64,000 bases of DNA, from assembly GCA_963828855.1 (NCBI GenBank), contig CAWHGB010000002.1, positions 1-64,000 on the forward strand, written 5' to 3'. Position 1 is the first letter of the stretch; each line of letters starts with the position of its first letter. The translations under genes were made by a program, and so were the position numbers. Positions 1 to 8,964 of this stretch are shown here, piece by piece. The notes under the pieces are model-generated. The model worked only from the letters and a program-made list of their open reading frames with translations, was not told the DNA's origin and did no database searches. This DNA is from CAVVEQ01 sp963828855. GTDB taxonomy: Bacteria > Chloroflexota > Anaerolineae > Anaerolineales > Anaerolineaceae.

Positions 1-2
1 CT

Positions 3-266
3 GGGTCGACGTTTTCGTTCGAGATCCACGGCGGCGAGGCCGAGGCGTTCCGGCTGCTCAACAAGCTGCAAGTCGTGAAACTGGCGGTCAGCCTCGGCGG
101 AACCGAATCGCTGATGGAGCATCCGGCGACGATGACGCATTCGGATATCCCGCCGGAGCGGCAGGCCGAAATGGGCATCACGCCGGCGATGGTCCGGATT
201 TCGGTCGGCCTCGAGCACCCGACCGACGTCATCGCCGATCTGGCCCAGGCGCTGGAGGCCGTATAG
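3..266 (+). CDS. Cys/Met metabolism PLP-dependent enzyme, C-terminal fragment
   Basis: The reading frame is open from the window edge, so only the last 87 or so residues are visible. They contain the SLGGTESLxEHPxxMTH block followed by a GITPxMVRISVGLEHP stretch. These are the C-terminal signatures of the PLP-dependent family that includes methionine gamma-lyase, cystathionine gamma-synthase and O-acetylhomoserine sulfhydrylase. The PLP-binding lysine lies upstream of the window, so the exact reaction cannot be told. The gene is GC-rich like everything up to about 9 kb. A ferredoxin gene follows on the same strand after 158 bases. Confidence 0.85.
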   Translation, partial: GSTFSFEIHGGEAEAFRLLNKLQVVKLAVSLGGTESLMEHPATMTHSDIPPERQAEMGITPAMVRISVGLEHPTDVIADLAQALEAV

Positions 267-424
267 CGGCTTCTCGACGCCCGGCCGCCGGGAAGTCGGC
301 ATTCTGGCCGGACATCGGGGAAAGGCGACCAGTTTTGGGTCTAGAAGCCCGGATCGGACTTTGCTATACAGGTAAGAGACGCGAGCGTTCGCGGAGGGAT
401 TCGAATAACTGGAGGCAATGAGAC

Positions 425-673
425 ATGGCACTGTGGATTAATGAAGATTGCATCAGCTGCGGCGCGTGCGAGCCGGAATGCCCGAACGAGGCCATTACCC
501 AGGGCGATTCGATCTACGTGATCGACCCCGCAAAGTGCACCGAGTGCGTCGGCGCGTTCGACACCTCCAAGTGTGTGGACGTCTGCCCGGTTGACGGCTG
601 CATCATCCCGGACCCGAACCACACCGAGACGCGCGAGCAGCTCGAGGCCAAGTACCACAGCCTGCACGGCTAG
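425..673 (+). CDS. 2[4Fe-4S] ferredoxin, YfhL/Alvin type
   Basis: This 82-residue electron carrier has a first cluster motif CxxCxxCxxxCP at about residues 9-20. A second motif, CxxCx8CxxxCP, has an eight-residue insertion between its second and third cysteines. That insertion is typical of the YfhL / Allochromatium vinosum ferredoxin group. All eight cysteine ligands are present and the protein is full length for the family. A GGAGG ribosome binding site lies about 8 bases before the ATG. It is cytoplasmic, with no signal sequence. Its redox partner cannot be inferred from the neighbours. Confidence 0.93.
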   Translation: MALWINEDCISCGACEPECPNEAITQGDSIYVIDPAKCTECVGAFDTSKCVDVCPVDGCIIPDPNHTETREQLEAKYHSLHG

Positions 674-752
674 TCACGGCTTCTTCGTCTTTGGTACGCC
701 TGGGGGACCGCAAGGTCCCCCGACGCCTGTACACCTCGGAAGCCGCCGCGCC

Positions 753-2544
753 TCACCACCACTGGCTGCTGAGCACGAGCGCCGGCAGCCCGGCTGCCAG
801 CCATGCGGCCGCCACGCGTGCCGCGTCCGTCCACGACCTCCGGCGAAGTCCCACCCAGGTTGCGGCCGGGACCCCGCCCACCAGCAAGGGGGCGGCCGAC
901 GGCCACCACGCCGGGCTGATGACGATCCAGGCCAACCCGAACACCAGGAGTGCCGACGCGAGGCCGCACGGCACCGCCCATCGCCAGCGTGCCCCACAGA
1001 CGATTCGTGCCAGCCAGGCGCCCGCGGCTGCGGCCACGAGCACGTAGGCGAGCAGCCGCCAGACGTACGAGAGGACGACGGTCGAAATACTGAGCGATTC
1101 CTCCTCGCCGGCCGCGCGGCGGAGGTTGCCCATCTCGGCGTCCATCTCCACGATTCGCTGCCGGACGGCCGCATCGACACCGGGTTGCGCGGCGAGCGCC
1201 GCCATTTCCCGGTGTGGCGCAGCCTTCAGCAGCCGGGATGCGAGCGCCGGCGTGACGCCAGGCACGGCCAGCCAATCAAGCATCGTGGCGGCATTGGCGT
1301 CGAACGTATGCGTGCGGGGCAACGCGCGGAACTGATCGAACAGGCTCGTCCCCGTCTGCAGCGCGGGGTTGGCGAGCCAGATCTCGGGCGCGTCGGGGAC
1401 GTCCTGCCCGCCGAGCGCTGACATCACGACCTGCTGCACGAGCAGGGCCTCGTCGGGGAACTCGGTGATGTAAGCGCGCAGAAAGGAGACCGTGTCGCCG
1501 GCGCGGCCCGCGCGAATCGCGTGAAAAATCTTGAGGTACGCGTTGTCGAGCGGTTCGACCGCGGACGCCATCACCCCGAATCGCGCGTAGAAGGCGTCGT
1601 CTCGGTACTGGTGCTGGAGGCCGGGATCGGTCGCCCAGCGCCAGAAGAGGTGCGCGATGACGCCTTCTGTCGATAGCAGCACGCCTGGCGACTTCACGGG
1701 ATCGCCCGGACGGCCCGGAACCACATTCTGAAACAGGTAGGCGGCATACTTGTCACCCCGGCGCAAGAGGTGCTCCGGGACAGGCGGCTGCCTGGCGAAG
1801 AGGTTCGCCTTCACGGCGTGATACCGCATCACCTGCTCGGCCGAACTGAACCACAGCAGGAAGCGCATTTCCGACGGGCCGCCGAACATATACCGCTCCG
1901 CCGACGCCCCGGCGGTATCGATCGAACTCGAGTTCTGCCCGGGCGCGCGTTGCGGCATCGTCGATCAAGGCGCGCGTCGCGGGATGAGCGCCGGCATCGT
2001 CCGCGCAGACGATTTGCACGTGCTCCGCGAGCCCCTCCTGGAACGCTGTCACGGGATCCGTGCGCACGCCGATGGCATGCACCTGGTTAGCGCCGCTCTC
2101 CCTGGGCTCACCCGCCAACTGCCTGACCATCACGTGCAACAGTTCGTGCGGGAAGATCTGGTCCATCGCGCCGAAACGCCCTGCCGGCATCGAGCGATGA
2201 TGGAGGTCCACGTACCCTGCGTCCGGCTTCGGCGTGCCGTCCAAGACGAAGCCGAACCTCGGGAAGCCGCCCTGTTGCGCGGACAGCAGCAGGTAGGCCG
2301 GCTCCTGGGCCGCCCCCGTCTCCCGCCGGAGGTAATCCTGTTCGAGCGCGTAGAGTCGAAGCAGCCGGCCGGAGAACCCGTGCGAAAGGACGCGCTCGAT
2401 TTCTCCCGGCGGACGCCGGACAAGCACCGGCAGTCCCGCCCTCGTCTCTCCCGCCGGAGTCAACACCACCAGCCGCGGAGGCGGCCCGCCGAAGGCGGGC
2501 GCCGCCAGGCAGAGCAGGCACAGGAGAAGGATGCCGCGTTCCAT
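753..2544 (-). CDS. Membrane-anchored HExxH metallopeptidase, frameshifted
   Basis: Two overlapping minus-strand frames together give one protein of about 595 residues. The N-terminal frame starts with a hydrophobic signal sequence (ATG at 2544) and contains FPHELLHVM, a zinc HExxH motif, followed about 50 residues later by EGLAEH. That arrangement suggests a gluzincin-like metallopeptidase. Near 1,900-1,945 the frame shifts by one base. The second frame continues with a soluble helical region and ends in three or four hydrophobic segments (about 753-1,080). I do not recognise the family by name. The shift may be a sequencing error, because both halves are long and free of stops. The downstream transporter gene is divergent. 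Confidence 0.6.
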
Positions 2545-2603
2545 GGCAGATTGGACGGCCGGCCGGGAGCCCGGGTTCACCGGTCCTCAGCCCTCGAGCC
2601 GTA

Positions 2604-3590
2604 GTGTACGATGCATCCGTGCTGCGCATCCCGGCCCGAGGTCAGATCCTGCTGACGGCGCTTCTGCTCTCAACCGGAGGCGCCGGCATCAAGGCCGTGT
2701 CGCTGACGAACTGGCAGATCGCCAGTTTCCGATCCGGCATCGCCGCCATCGTCGTGCTGCTCGCCGTCCGGCGGCTTCCCCGCTTCACCGCGTCGTCGCT
2801 GCTTGTCGGTGCCGCCTACGCCGCGACCGTCATCACGTTCATCACCGCCAACAAGCTTACGACCGCCGCCAACACGGTGTTCTTCCAGGGGACCGCGCCG
2901 CTCTATCTCGCCGTGCTGGCACCGGCGATACTCGGCGAACGCCTGCCGCGGCGGGACGTCCCCGTCCTCTTCGTCATCGCGGCGGGCATGGTGCTGCTCT
3001 TCCTTGGACACAGCGAGCCCACCGCCAGTGCGCCCAACCGCCTCCTGGGCAACGCGATTGGCGTGGTCAGCGGATGCTGCTGGAGCCTCACGCTGCTGGG
3101 TCTGCGATGGCTCGAGAAGCGTGAGCCGTCGGCGAAGGGGGCGGCATCAGGCAACGCGGCCGTCGTGGGGAACATCCTGGCCTTCGCGGGCTGTCTGCCG
3201 CTCGCGCTGCCTGTCTCAGGCGTCAGCGCCGCGGACGTGGCCGGCCTCGCCTACCTCGGCGTGTTCCAGGTCGGCCTCTCGTACGTTCTGCTCACGCGGT
3301 CCATCACAGACGTGCCGGCCGTTGAAGCCTCGCTGCTCCTGCTGGTGGAACCCGCCCTGAGCCCGCTCTGGGCGTGGCTGCTTCATCGGGAGGCCCCGGG
3401 CATCTGGCCCTTCGCGGGCGGTGCGCTCATCATCGGCGCCGCGGCCTGGAAGGCGCTGCGCGGAGGGCGATCGACCGGACCGTACGTGACGAAGGCGGTA
3501 GGGGCTGCTAGGTTCTCACCTATCGCTCACCTACCGCCTCGAAAACTCGTCGGGATGACCCTTCGACAACGCTCAGGATCATCCCGATGA
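2604..3590 (+). CDS. EamA/DMT family transporter
   Basis: This 328-residue protein has about ten hydrophobic segments in two EamA repeats, as in drug/metabolite transporters of the inner membrane. Repeat one covers about residues 10-140 and repeat two about 150-290. The substrate cannot be predicted. The last 30 or so residues, after the final helix, are polar and are encoded by DNA that contains repeats and runs up to the tRNA remnant. The natural stop may therefore have been altered by the nearby integration. ATG 2604 is used; the start is 60 bases from the divergent peptidase start. Confidence 0.85.
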   Translation: MYDASVLRIPARGQILLTALLLSTGGAGIKAVSLTNWQIASFRSGIAAIVVLLAVRRLPRFTASSLLVGAAYAATVITFITANKLTTAANTVFFQGTAPLYLAVLAPAILGERLPRRDVPVLFVIAAGMVLLFLGHSEPTASAPNRLLGNAIGVVSGCCWSLTLLGLRWLEKREPSAKGAASGNAAVVGNILAFAGCLPLALPVSGVSAADVAGLAYLGVFQVGLSYVLLTRSITDVPAVEASLLLLVEPALSPLWAWLLHREAPGIWPFAGGALIIGAAAWKALRGGRSTGPYVTKAVGAARFSPIAHLPPRKLVGMTLRQRSGSSR

Positions 3591-3609
3591 GAAAACTGGT
3601 CGGGATGAC
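3541..3609. repeat. Direct repeat and inverted repeat beside the tRNA remnant
   Basis: GAAAACTcGTCGGGATGAC at 3541-3559 recurs as GAAAACTgGTCGGGATGAC at 3591-3609, with one mismatch in 19 bases. The second copy is the end of the tRNA remnant. Between them CGGGATGA (3551-3558) pairs with TCATCCCG (3579-3586), which could form a hairpin downstream of the tRNA. The intervening CTTCGACxxxGCTCAGG text resembles short dispersed intergenic repeats found in many bacteria (recalled, not checked). Confidence 0.6.
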
Positions 3610-3640
3610 TGGATTCGAACCAGCGACCCCCTGAACCCCA
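3597..3640 (-). tRNA. tRNA-Pro(GGG) 3' half, attachment-site remnant
   Basis: On the minus strand the sequence gives the end of the anticodon arm (loop ATGGGGT, anticodon GGG, stem CCTGA/TCAGG partly beyond 3640). The variable loop, a T-arm with GGTTCGAATCC, the acceptor half CATCCCG, discriminator A and an encoded CCA follow. The matching 5' half (CGGGATG acceptor strand and D-arm) is absent on the other side of the anticodon loop, where different DNA begins. This is the usual trace left when an integrase recombines within a tRNA gene. The acceptor and anticodon assign it to proline. Confidence 0.85.
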
Positions 3641-3825
3641 TTCAGGAAAAAGGCTGTTTTCTGCAATGACTGCGACAGCCTGCAATTGTAGACAACGCTT
3701 GCAATTGCCTGTATTTACGGGCAGAATGACGAGCAAGTCGTCTGGCGTCAACGGATGGGTAGCGACGAGCATGTGGCCACCCATTGGCCACCCAAGACGG
3801 GCTCACTGTTCTAACGAGGTGCTCC
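3641..3825. other. Gene-free stretch between tRNA remnant and integrase, with short repeats
   Basis: TGCAATTG occurs at 3681-3688 and 3700-3707, and TGGCCACCCA at 3774-3783 and 3785-3794. Closely spaced direct repeats in this position are plausible integrase arm-binding sites, but this is inference. No gene is visible here. Confidence 0.4.
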
Positions 3826-5083
3826 ATGCCTACGGTCCTGCTCACCGCGAAATTCATGAAGCACGTCGAGCCGCCGGCCACCGGCCGCCTCGACTACTAC
3901 GACACGCAGGAGCCCGGGCTAGTGCTCCGCGTGGCCGCCAGCGGCCGCAAAACCTGGAACTACTACTACCGCATGCCGGGCAGTCGACGAAAGCGCCGGT
4001 TCACCATCGACAAAGTCCTCTCGCTGGCCAAGGCCCGCGGCGAAGTGCTCAAGCTACGCCAGCAGGTGAAGAACGAGGGTCGACCCCGGCGTCGAGCAAG
4101 CCGCCTGGAAGTCGGTGCAGACCTTCAGCGACCTCACCACTGGTACGAAACTGACCACCAAGAAGAAGTCCCACGCCGAGGAAACGCGCATCGTCACCAA
4201 CGAACTGCTCCCCACTGGCGCGACAGGAAGATCCACGAGCTCACCCGCGCCGACATCCGCGCGATCCTCACCGCGATTGCCGAGCGGCCGGCGCCGGTCA
4301 TGGCCAACCGTGTATCGCCCTTATCAGCCGGATCTACAACCTCGCCCTCGAACACGATGTCCAGGGCATCGAGGCCAACCCCGCCGCCCGCATCCCCAAG
4401 CCGGGGAAAGGAAACGCCACGGGACCGCGCCCTCACGAGAAAGGAGATCCGAACGCTCTGGACGGCGTGCGAACAGGCGCAGCACCCACCCCGAGTGGAT
4501 GACGTAGACCCCGACAACCCGCCGGTGCCCATCGCCCCGCTGATGGCGCTAGGGCTACAGCTCATCCTCGTCACTGGCCAGCGTCCAGGGGAAGTGTTCG
4601 GGATGCGCCGAGCCGACCTCGACGAGAAGAAGACGTGGTGGACCATCCCGAAGACGCTCACGAAGAACGCGAACACCCACCGGGTTCCCCTCACGAAGAC
4701 GGCGAAGACGCTCATCAAGGCCGCCATCGAGGCCGGGCCGAAAGACCCCCCTATGTCTTCGCCGGCGACAAAGGCGCCTCGATTAGCATGCGAGCAAAGA
4801 AGGCCGCGGCGCAGCTCGCCGCCTGGCCCGCTCGGCTTCGCCTTTCACCGGCATGATCTGCCCGGACCGTGCCACGGGGATGGCCGAGGCCCGCATCAGC
4901 CGGGAGACCATCCGCAAGGTGTTGAACCACGTCGACCGCGGCCCCCGCGCGACCCGGGTCTACGACGTGTACGACGGCGCCAGCGAGAAGCAGACCGCCC
5001 TCGAAGCCTGGGAACGTCGACTACTCGGCATCCTCGCGGAGAAGGATGTCGACAACATCATCCCCATGCGGAAGCGGGCGTAG
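3826..5083 (+). pseudogene. Tyrosine-type integrase (DUF4102/P4-like), multiply frameshifted
   Basis: Conceptual joining of three plus-strand frames gives a P4-type integrase of about 415 residues. It has an N-terminal arm-binding domain (YYDTQEPGLVLRV... at 3,890-3,940), a core-binding segment (TFSDLT at about 4,120), and a catalytic domain. The catalytic domain shows TGQRPGEV (arginine I), HRVPLT, a broken HDL-R box near 4,852-4,875, LNHV, and a tyrosine context RVYDVYD near 4,960-4,972. At least four frame changes are needed (about 4,080, 4,220, 4,315, 4,750-4,860). The gene could be truly dead or the sequence error-rich. It lies beside the tRNA-Pro remnant it presumably used. Confidence 0.85.
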
Positions 5084-5369
5084 CGCCTGGCCGTCGCTCG
5101 GCTTCACCCAGCCGAGGAATCGCGCCACCGTGGCGAGGGAGTATCTTTCTCTTCATCCACCCGTGTGAAAAGATGGACGTTGCCGGGTGTCTTGGGTCTC
5201 CGACCTCCTCGAGCTCCACCTCGCCGCGCTGATACGCCTCCAGCACGGCCGAACCCTCGTGACCGTGCCTGAGAAATCAAATCCTGCCCCGCGTTTGATT
5301 CTTTTCGGGTCCGGTCGAGTAGACCATCGTCCCAAACGATCGCGCCCCACAGAGGCGCCTACGCGCCGC

Positions 5370-5397
5370 CTACGTGTTACCGCCGGTAAACACGTAG
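5370..5397. repeat. Inverted repeat with 9-bp arms
   Basis: CTACGTGTT (5370-5378) and AACACGTAG (5389-5397) are perfect reverse complements around a 10-base centre ACCGCCGGTA. The arm length and AT-containing centre suit an operator or a DNA-binding site in the element's control region, but no regulator gene is identified. Confidence 0.5.
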
Positions 5398-5431
5398 CTT
5401 GCCACTTTGCCGCCGCCACGCTCTGATTTAT

Positions 5432-5446
5432 GTCCCACTTTGGGAC
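5432..5446. repeat. 15-bp palindrome GTCCCA-CTT-TGGGAC
   Basis: Perfect 6-bp arms flank a 3-base centre immediately downstream of the minus-strand gene that ends at 5461. The core CCACTTTGGGA recurs at 9063-9073, next to the composition break. Confidence 0.5.
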
Positions 5447-5460
5447 GAACTCTTCCGCCC

Positions 5461-5673
5461 TCAGTCGTGGAGTTCGTCGCGCCCGTCCACCTCGAAGCCG
5501 GCCGCAACCAGGCCGTCGACGATGGCGTCGACCAGGCGAGGCTCGACAGCCAGGCCGCCACCCTGCCACGCCCACGCCGGCGCCTCGACGTGCTGGTCGA
5601 TCCAGTCCTTCGCCGTCGCCGTGAGCGGCGAGACCAAGGCCACCGTCCCGAGCCGGTCGATTCTGACGTCCAT
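5461..5673 (-). CDS. Small phage-type hypothetical protein, 70 aa
   Basis: ATG at 5673 is preceded by GGGAAAG at fair spacing. The product starts MDVRIDRLG, is acidic, and has a mixed helix/strand pattern with many alanines and aspartates. It contains no catalytic motif I can name. The same frame stays open upstream to about 6087, so an in-frame longer start is formally possible. The upstream text, however, reads better as a separate frameshifted gene. Its neighbours are phage genes on the same strand. Function unknown. Confidence 0.5.
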   Translation of the reverse strand: MDVRIDRLGTVALVSPLTATAKDWIDQHVEAPAWAWQGGGLAVEPRLVDAIVDGLVAAGFEVDGRDELHD

Positions 5674-5813
5674 GATGATGTCTTTCCCAGTAGTCCAGCC
5701 TGGAAGTTCCAGTGCTGATTCCAAACGGCTCCGGCTTGCCTGCACCGTCTTGATGTCGCACCTGATCCACTCGCCGATCCATGAGTCCGACCGCTCGACC
5801 CAGCGGGCCGTCT

Positions 5814-6087
5814 TCAGCGCATGCTGGCCGGCCGAGTGATGCTCCCATCGAGTTCTTCGATTCGGTCGGCCAGGGCGCTGGCCTGATCGGCGGCCGATGC
5901 TCAGGACCGCCACCACGCCTTCGCGTGCCTCCATGCCCTCCGCGCCATCGCGGTCGGCGGCATCGCTGTTGGCTTCGGTGAAGCGCAAGGCCGCGACTAA
6001 CTGCAGCACCGCGCCGTGGATCTTCGCCAGCTCCAGCAACTGCTCGTCGCTGATGGTACGCGACGAGGTCTTCGTGGTCTTCGACAT
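5814..6087 (-). CDS. Small hypothetical phage protein, probably frameshifted
   Basis: ATG 6087 opens with MSKTTKTSSRTISDEQLLELAKIHG and a helical, acidic sequence for about 60 residues. Beyond about 5,895 the original frame becomes Arg/Pro-rich and unlike protein. The neighbouring frame instead continues as a helical segment (ADRIEELDGSI) to a stop at 5814-5816. I read this as one protein of about 90 residues interrupted by a one-base shift. It has a coiled-coil-like character and no recognised domain. Confidence 0.4.
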
Positions 6088-6237
6088 GCTGCCCTCCGGG
6101 ATGGGGCCGCGCGGTCTGGGGTGATGGTAGGATCGCCGCAGGCCGGCGGCAGTTCGCGCTGCCGTCGTGCTAGGGGCGTCGGCTGGGCCTCATTCCCGGC
6201 CGGCGTCCCGCTTATCCTGCCTCTCGTCCCGATTCTG

Positions 6238-6728
6238 TCAATAATCTAGCTGGCTTCCGGTGTACCAGTACACACCCGTAAAAGAGGGTCTCAGATCCAC
6301 CGCGTCGTCGTCATCAAGGCGCAGCACCAGCACATCGCCGTGCTGGCCCATCGAGGCCGGCATCCTCTCGACCATCGCGCCCTGCTCCGCAAGCCGCAGG
6401 ATGGTCCCTCGCACGCGGTCGGACTGCACCCCGCAAGCGCGCACCAGTCGGCGGCGATGTCCTCATGGAACCAGCGGGCCAGCTTGTCAGGCGGAAGGTC
6501 GACGACCGCTTGCCGGATAACGGCGTGTGCCAGGCGCACCAGCGGCGAGGGCGACGGCGGCGGATACATCGCATGGAGGATTGTCGGGTCCACGCCCATG
6601 TCCACCTCGCAGAAGGTGGAGGCGCCGACGTGCGCCCAACACGTCAGCGCCCCCGATGGCCGGGCCGCAGCGGGGTGGGGGCCCCAGGTGTGAGCGGCCG
6701 GGCCAGCTCGATGACGGCGTGCCTGCAC
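6238..6728 (-). CDS. Hypothetical phage protein with possible Zn motif, frameshifted
   Basis: One minus-strand frame (6728 to about 6440) carries TCWAHVGASTFCEVDMGVDPT, whose spaced cysteines and histidine suggest a small zinc-binding unit. It then continues LVRLAHAVIRQAVVDLPPDKLARWFHEDIAADWC. The continuation RACGVQSDRVRGTILRLAEQ...GQHGDVLVLRLDDDD lies in another frame ending at 6238. Joining at about 6,440 gives a smooth protein. The start is uncertain; ATG 6599 has an AGGTGG upstream but would drop the cysteines. Function unknown. Confidence 0.4.
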
Positions 6729-6751
6729 ATCCGGCAGGGGCCGCCGACTCG

Positions 6752-6955
6752 TTACACGGCCGGCGTCAGGCCCGCCCGCCGCTCAAGGTCCGCGATGTAA
6801 CTGTTCAGCGCAACGACGACGCCCTCGATGCGCGTGTCGTTGTTCTGCAGGACGACGGCCTCGATGTCCTCATCGGAGGCGCCTTCCTGCTTCAGCAGCG
6901 CCAGCTCGTTCAGCGCCAAGCGCGTGAGATGCGTCGTCAGGTCCTCGATGGTCAT
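6752..6955 (-). CDS. Small helical phage protein, 67 aa
   Basis: ATG 6955 overlaps the stop of the upstream minus-strand gene as ATGA (6952-6955), a typical translational coupling. The product MTIEDLTTHLTRLALNELALL... is almost entirely helical and slightly acidic. It could be a small structural or chaperone-like phage protein, but nothing in it defines a function. It is intact, unlike most of its neighbours. Confidence 0.55.
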   Translation of the reverse strand: MTIEDLTTHLTRLALNELALLKQEGASDEDIEAVVLQNNDTRIEGVVVALNSYIADLERRAGLTPAV

Positions 6956-7461
6956 GCCGTGCCCCGCTTCACAATCATCGTCCAGGCGGTCCTGCCCTCG
7001 CCCGGCACCTCGTCGGTATCCGCCGTCGCCAGCCACAAACCGCCCTGTCTTGTCGTCAGCGAACCCACGGCATACCGCCGCCCAGGTCGTGCAACTCCGC
7101 ATACTTGACGCCCGGGCCCGCGGGCCGAGCCTCCAGCGCCGCCAGGCGGTCCTCGATGCTCAACAACCGCTTCGAGACGCGCAACGTGCGAAACCCGTTG
7201 GCCACCGCCTCGCACACCTCGGCCACCAGGCCGACGCTGGCGGGCGCCTTCTGCATCTTCGCGGACAGCGCCGCCGCGCCCGCACGCGGCACCCAGCGGC
7301 CCGGGCCTGCGCCGCAGCCTCGGCCGCGACCGTACCTCGGCCACGAGAAACATGCCCACATCGGCGTCGGTCAGCTCGCGCGGACACTCGCGCAGCCGGC
7401 GACACGCCTCCGCAAACGCGCGGTCGTTCCAGTTCGCCGGCAGTGGTGCATGGTCGCTCAT
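6952..7461 (-). CDS. Phage carbohydrate-binding-like protein, frameshifted
   Basis: The start MSDHAPLPANWNDRAFAEACRRL is at 7461. Between about 7,330 and 7,090 the coding frame is displaced; the alternative frame reads GLVAEVCEAVANGFRTLRVSKRLLSIEDRLAALE, a helical segment. The original frame resumes as RRYAVGSLTTRQGGLWLATADTDEVPG...WTMIVKRG. This last block matches the short beta domain (carbohydrate-binding type, xGxLVTxxGGLWLAxxxTxxxPG) seen in many phage proteins near capsid and portal genes. That assignment comes from memory of the family. Two compensating shifts are needed for a protein of about 170 residues. Confidence 0.5.
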   Translation of the reverse strand: MSDHAPLPANWNDRAFAEACRRLRECPRELTDADVGMFLVAEVRSRPRLRRRPGPLGAACGRGGAVREDAEGARQRRPGGRGVRGGGQRVSHVARLEAVVEHRGPPGGAGGSARGPGRQVCGVARPGRRYAVGSLTTRQGGLWLATADTDEVPGEGRTAWTMIVKRGTA

Positions 7462-7494
7462 AGCCTCTCCCTCTGACGCGAGGAACCGTAGCCG

Positions 7495-8544
7495 CTACGC
7501 CGGCGAGCCGACGCCCGTCACCGTCGAGATTACGACCGCGTGGTCCCGCAGCACGGTCCAGTTCGCGTACCGGCTGATCTTGAACGCCGTCGAGTTGGCG
7601 CTGTACATCGACACGACCTGTGTCGGCACCGGGGCATCCGGGGAGCCCGCCGTCGTCGCGTTCGTCGGCGCACTCTCCATTTCCAAACTCGTCTGCTGGG
7701 AGAGGTCCACTTCCAGCGCGCCCGCGCTGAAGGCAATCTCCGCGAAGTCGACCAGCGTGAGCTGGAAGGCCGGCGCGCTGGGCGCCACGATGCACGGAAT
7801 CCCGAGGATGCTCCGCGGTAAATCCGCCTGGCCGACGGGATGGTAGCCGCCGCCACCCATGACCGCGAACAGCGCGAGCGTCTGCGCCCGCCCGACCAGC
7901 GCCAGCCCACGCCCGGAGGTCTGAATCCGCAGCAGCATGTCCGCCAGGCTCGGCGCAATCATCGGCGCCCCATACGTAATCGACGCCGGAAAGTCACCGC
8001 TAGGGCCCACCGCCGGATCAAGGAACGCCGTGGTCTCGGTGCGCCCCTGGGCGGCCAGCGCCGCATCCCGCAGCACCAGGTCGGCCCCGGGCGCCCGCAG
8101 CAGTTCGTCGGACGCGACGTAGATGCTGCCAAGGCGCGTCGGCCGCAGCCGCACGTAGTCGAACCCCCACGAGACGACCGGCGCCGCCGCCTTCCGCAAC
8201 CCAGCCGCCGCCCGCGCCGCCGTCACTCTGGCGCGGCGTGCCGACGTCGAACGGCAGACGCCGCATGAAGGGCATCGCCGCTTCGAACGCCGACGTGCCC
8301 GCGAGCACGGCCGCGGTCGCCGGATCGTAGACGTCGAACACCTGCAAGTCCGACGTGTTCACCGTGGACATGCCCGGCACGGTCGCCTTCGTGATCTGGC
8401 GCGTCCAGGGCACGCGGCGATGTGCGGCTGGTCAGGATAGTTTTCGCGCGCAAACTCCGGGCCGTAGCGCAGCCCTTTCAGGTAGCGGCCAAACGCCCGC
8501 CCCGGTGGATTCGGGGTCATCGGTCGAGTGAGGATCGGTGTCAT
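7495..8544 (-). CDS. HK97-type phage major capsid protein, frameshifted
   Basis: Joining three minus-strand frames (start 8544; shifts near 8,420 and 8,230) gives a protein of about 345 residues. The middle part has FMRRLPFDVGTPR...GGWVAEGG, then APVVSWGFDYVRLRPTRLGSIYVASDELLRAP. These follow the order seen in phage_capsid family proteins: a strand, then GxWVGEG, then the spine helix. The C-terminal half from 8226 to 7495 is intact and includes the variable domain and a final strand. No scaffold or protease gene is visible upstream. It is the strongest evidence for a phage origin of the element. Confidence 0.72.
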
Positions 8545-8568
8545 CGGTTCTTCTCCTGCCCCCTGACC

Positions 8569-8964
8569 TTACCGCCGCGGCGAACCAGACGCCAGCGACC
8601 GCAAAGGTTTCACAGGCCCAGAAACCCCCGAAAGCACTTTCGACACCTTCCACAGTGTCGAACCGGCCTCGACGCCGACCTGCTCGACGACCAAGCCGGC
8701 GACCGGCTGGCCCTCACCTCGACGCAACAGGCGCCCCAGCGCCTTCCCCGACACACCCGCCAGCACCAGACGCAGGCCCGCCGACTCAAGGCGCAGCAGT
8801 TCACGCACGAGGAACGGCGCAGACCCGACCGCGCCCGCGGCGACCGGCAGGATGGCGGCCAGGCGCGCCTGGTCGGCCCGCGACAGCCGCGACTCGACGC
8901 GGCCGGCCTCGACGAGCTGCCGCACCCGCACCACCTCCGCGAACACGTCGTCAAGCGTCACCAT
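8569..8964 (-). CDS. Hypothetical phage protein, about 131 aa
   Basis: ATG 8964 (with another ATG two codons upstream) overlaps the stop of the preceding minus-strand frame as ATGGTGA. The product MVTLDDVFAEVVRVRQLVEAGRVESRL is helical with Arg/Ala/Leu-rich amphipathic stretches and no visible catalytic motif. Its position just upstream of the capsid gene would suit a head-assembly or decoration role, but that is positional inference only. Confidence 0.45.
   Translation of the reverse strand: MVTLDDVFAEVVRVRQLVEAGRVESRLSRADQARLAAILPVAAGAVGSAPFLVRELLRLESAGLRLVLAGVSGKALGRLLRRGEGQPVAGLVVEQVGVEAGSTLWKVSKVLSGVSGPVKPLRSLASGSPRR

Larger units (their letters stand above)
5084..5460. other. Gene-poor stretch after the integrase
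   Basis: No convincing gene is visible. Minus-strand text at about 5,090-5,246 has short coding-like pieces (LEAYQRGEVELEEVGDP; ATVARFLGWVKP) in different frames. These could be one small frameshifted protein, but I cannot name it. The stretch also holds the two palindromes listed separately. Confidence 0.3.

Noticed and set aside
573..1421. Long plus-strand open frame opposite the metallopeptidase
   Set aside because: It is Arg/Pro/His-rich, has no family pattern, and lies opposite a gene with a signal peptide and HExxH motif. GC-rich DNA gives such shadows.
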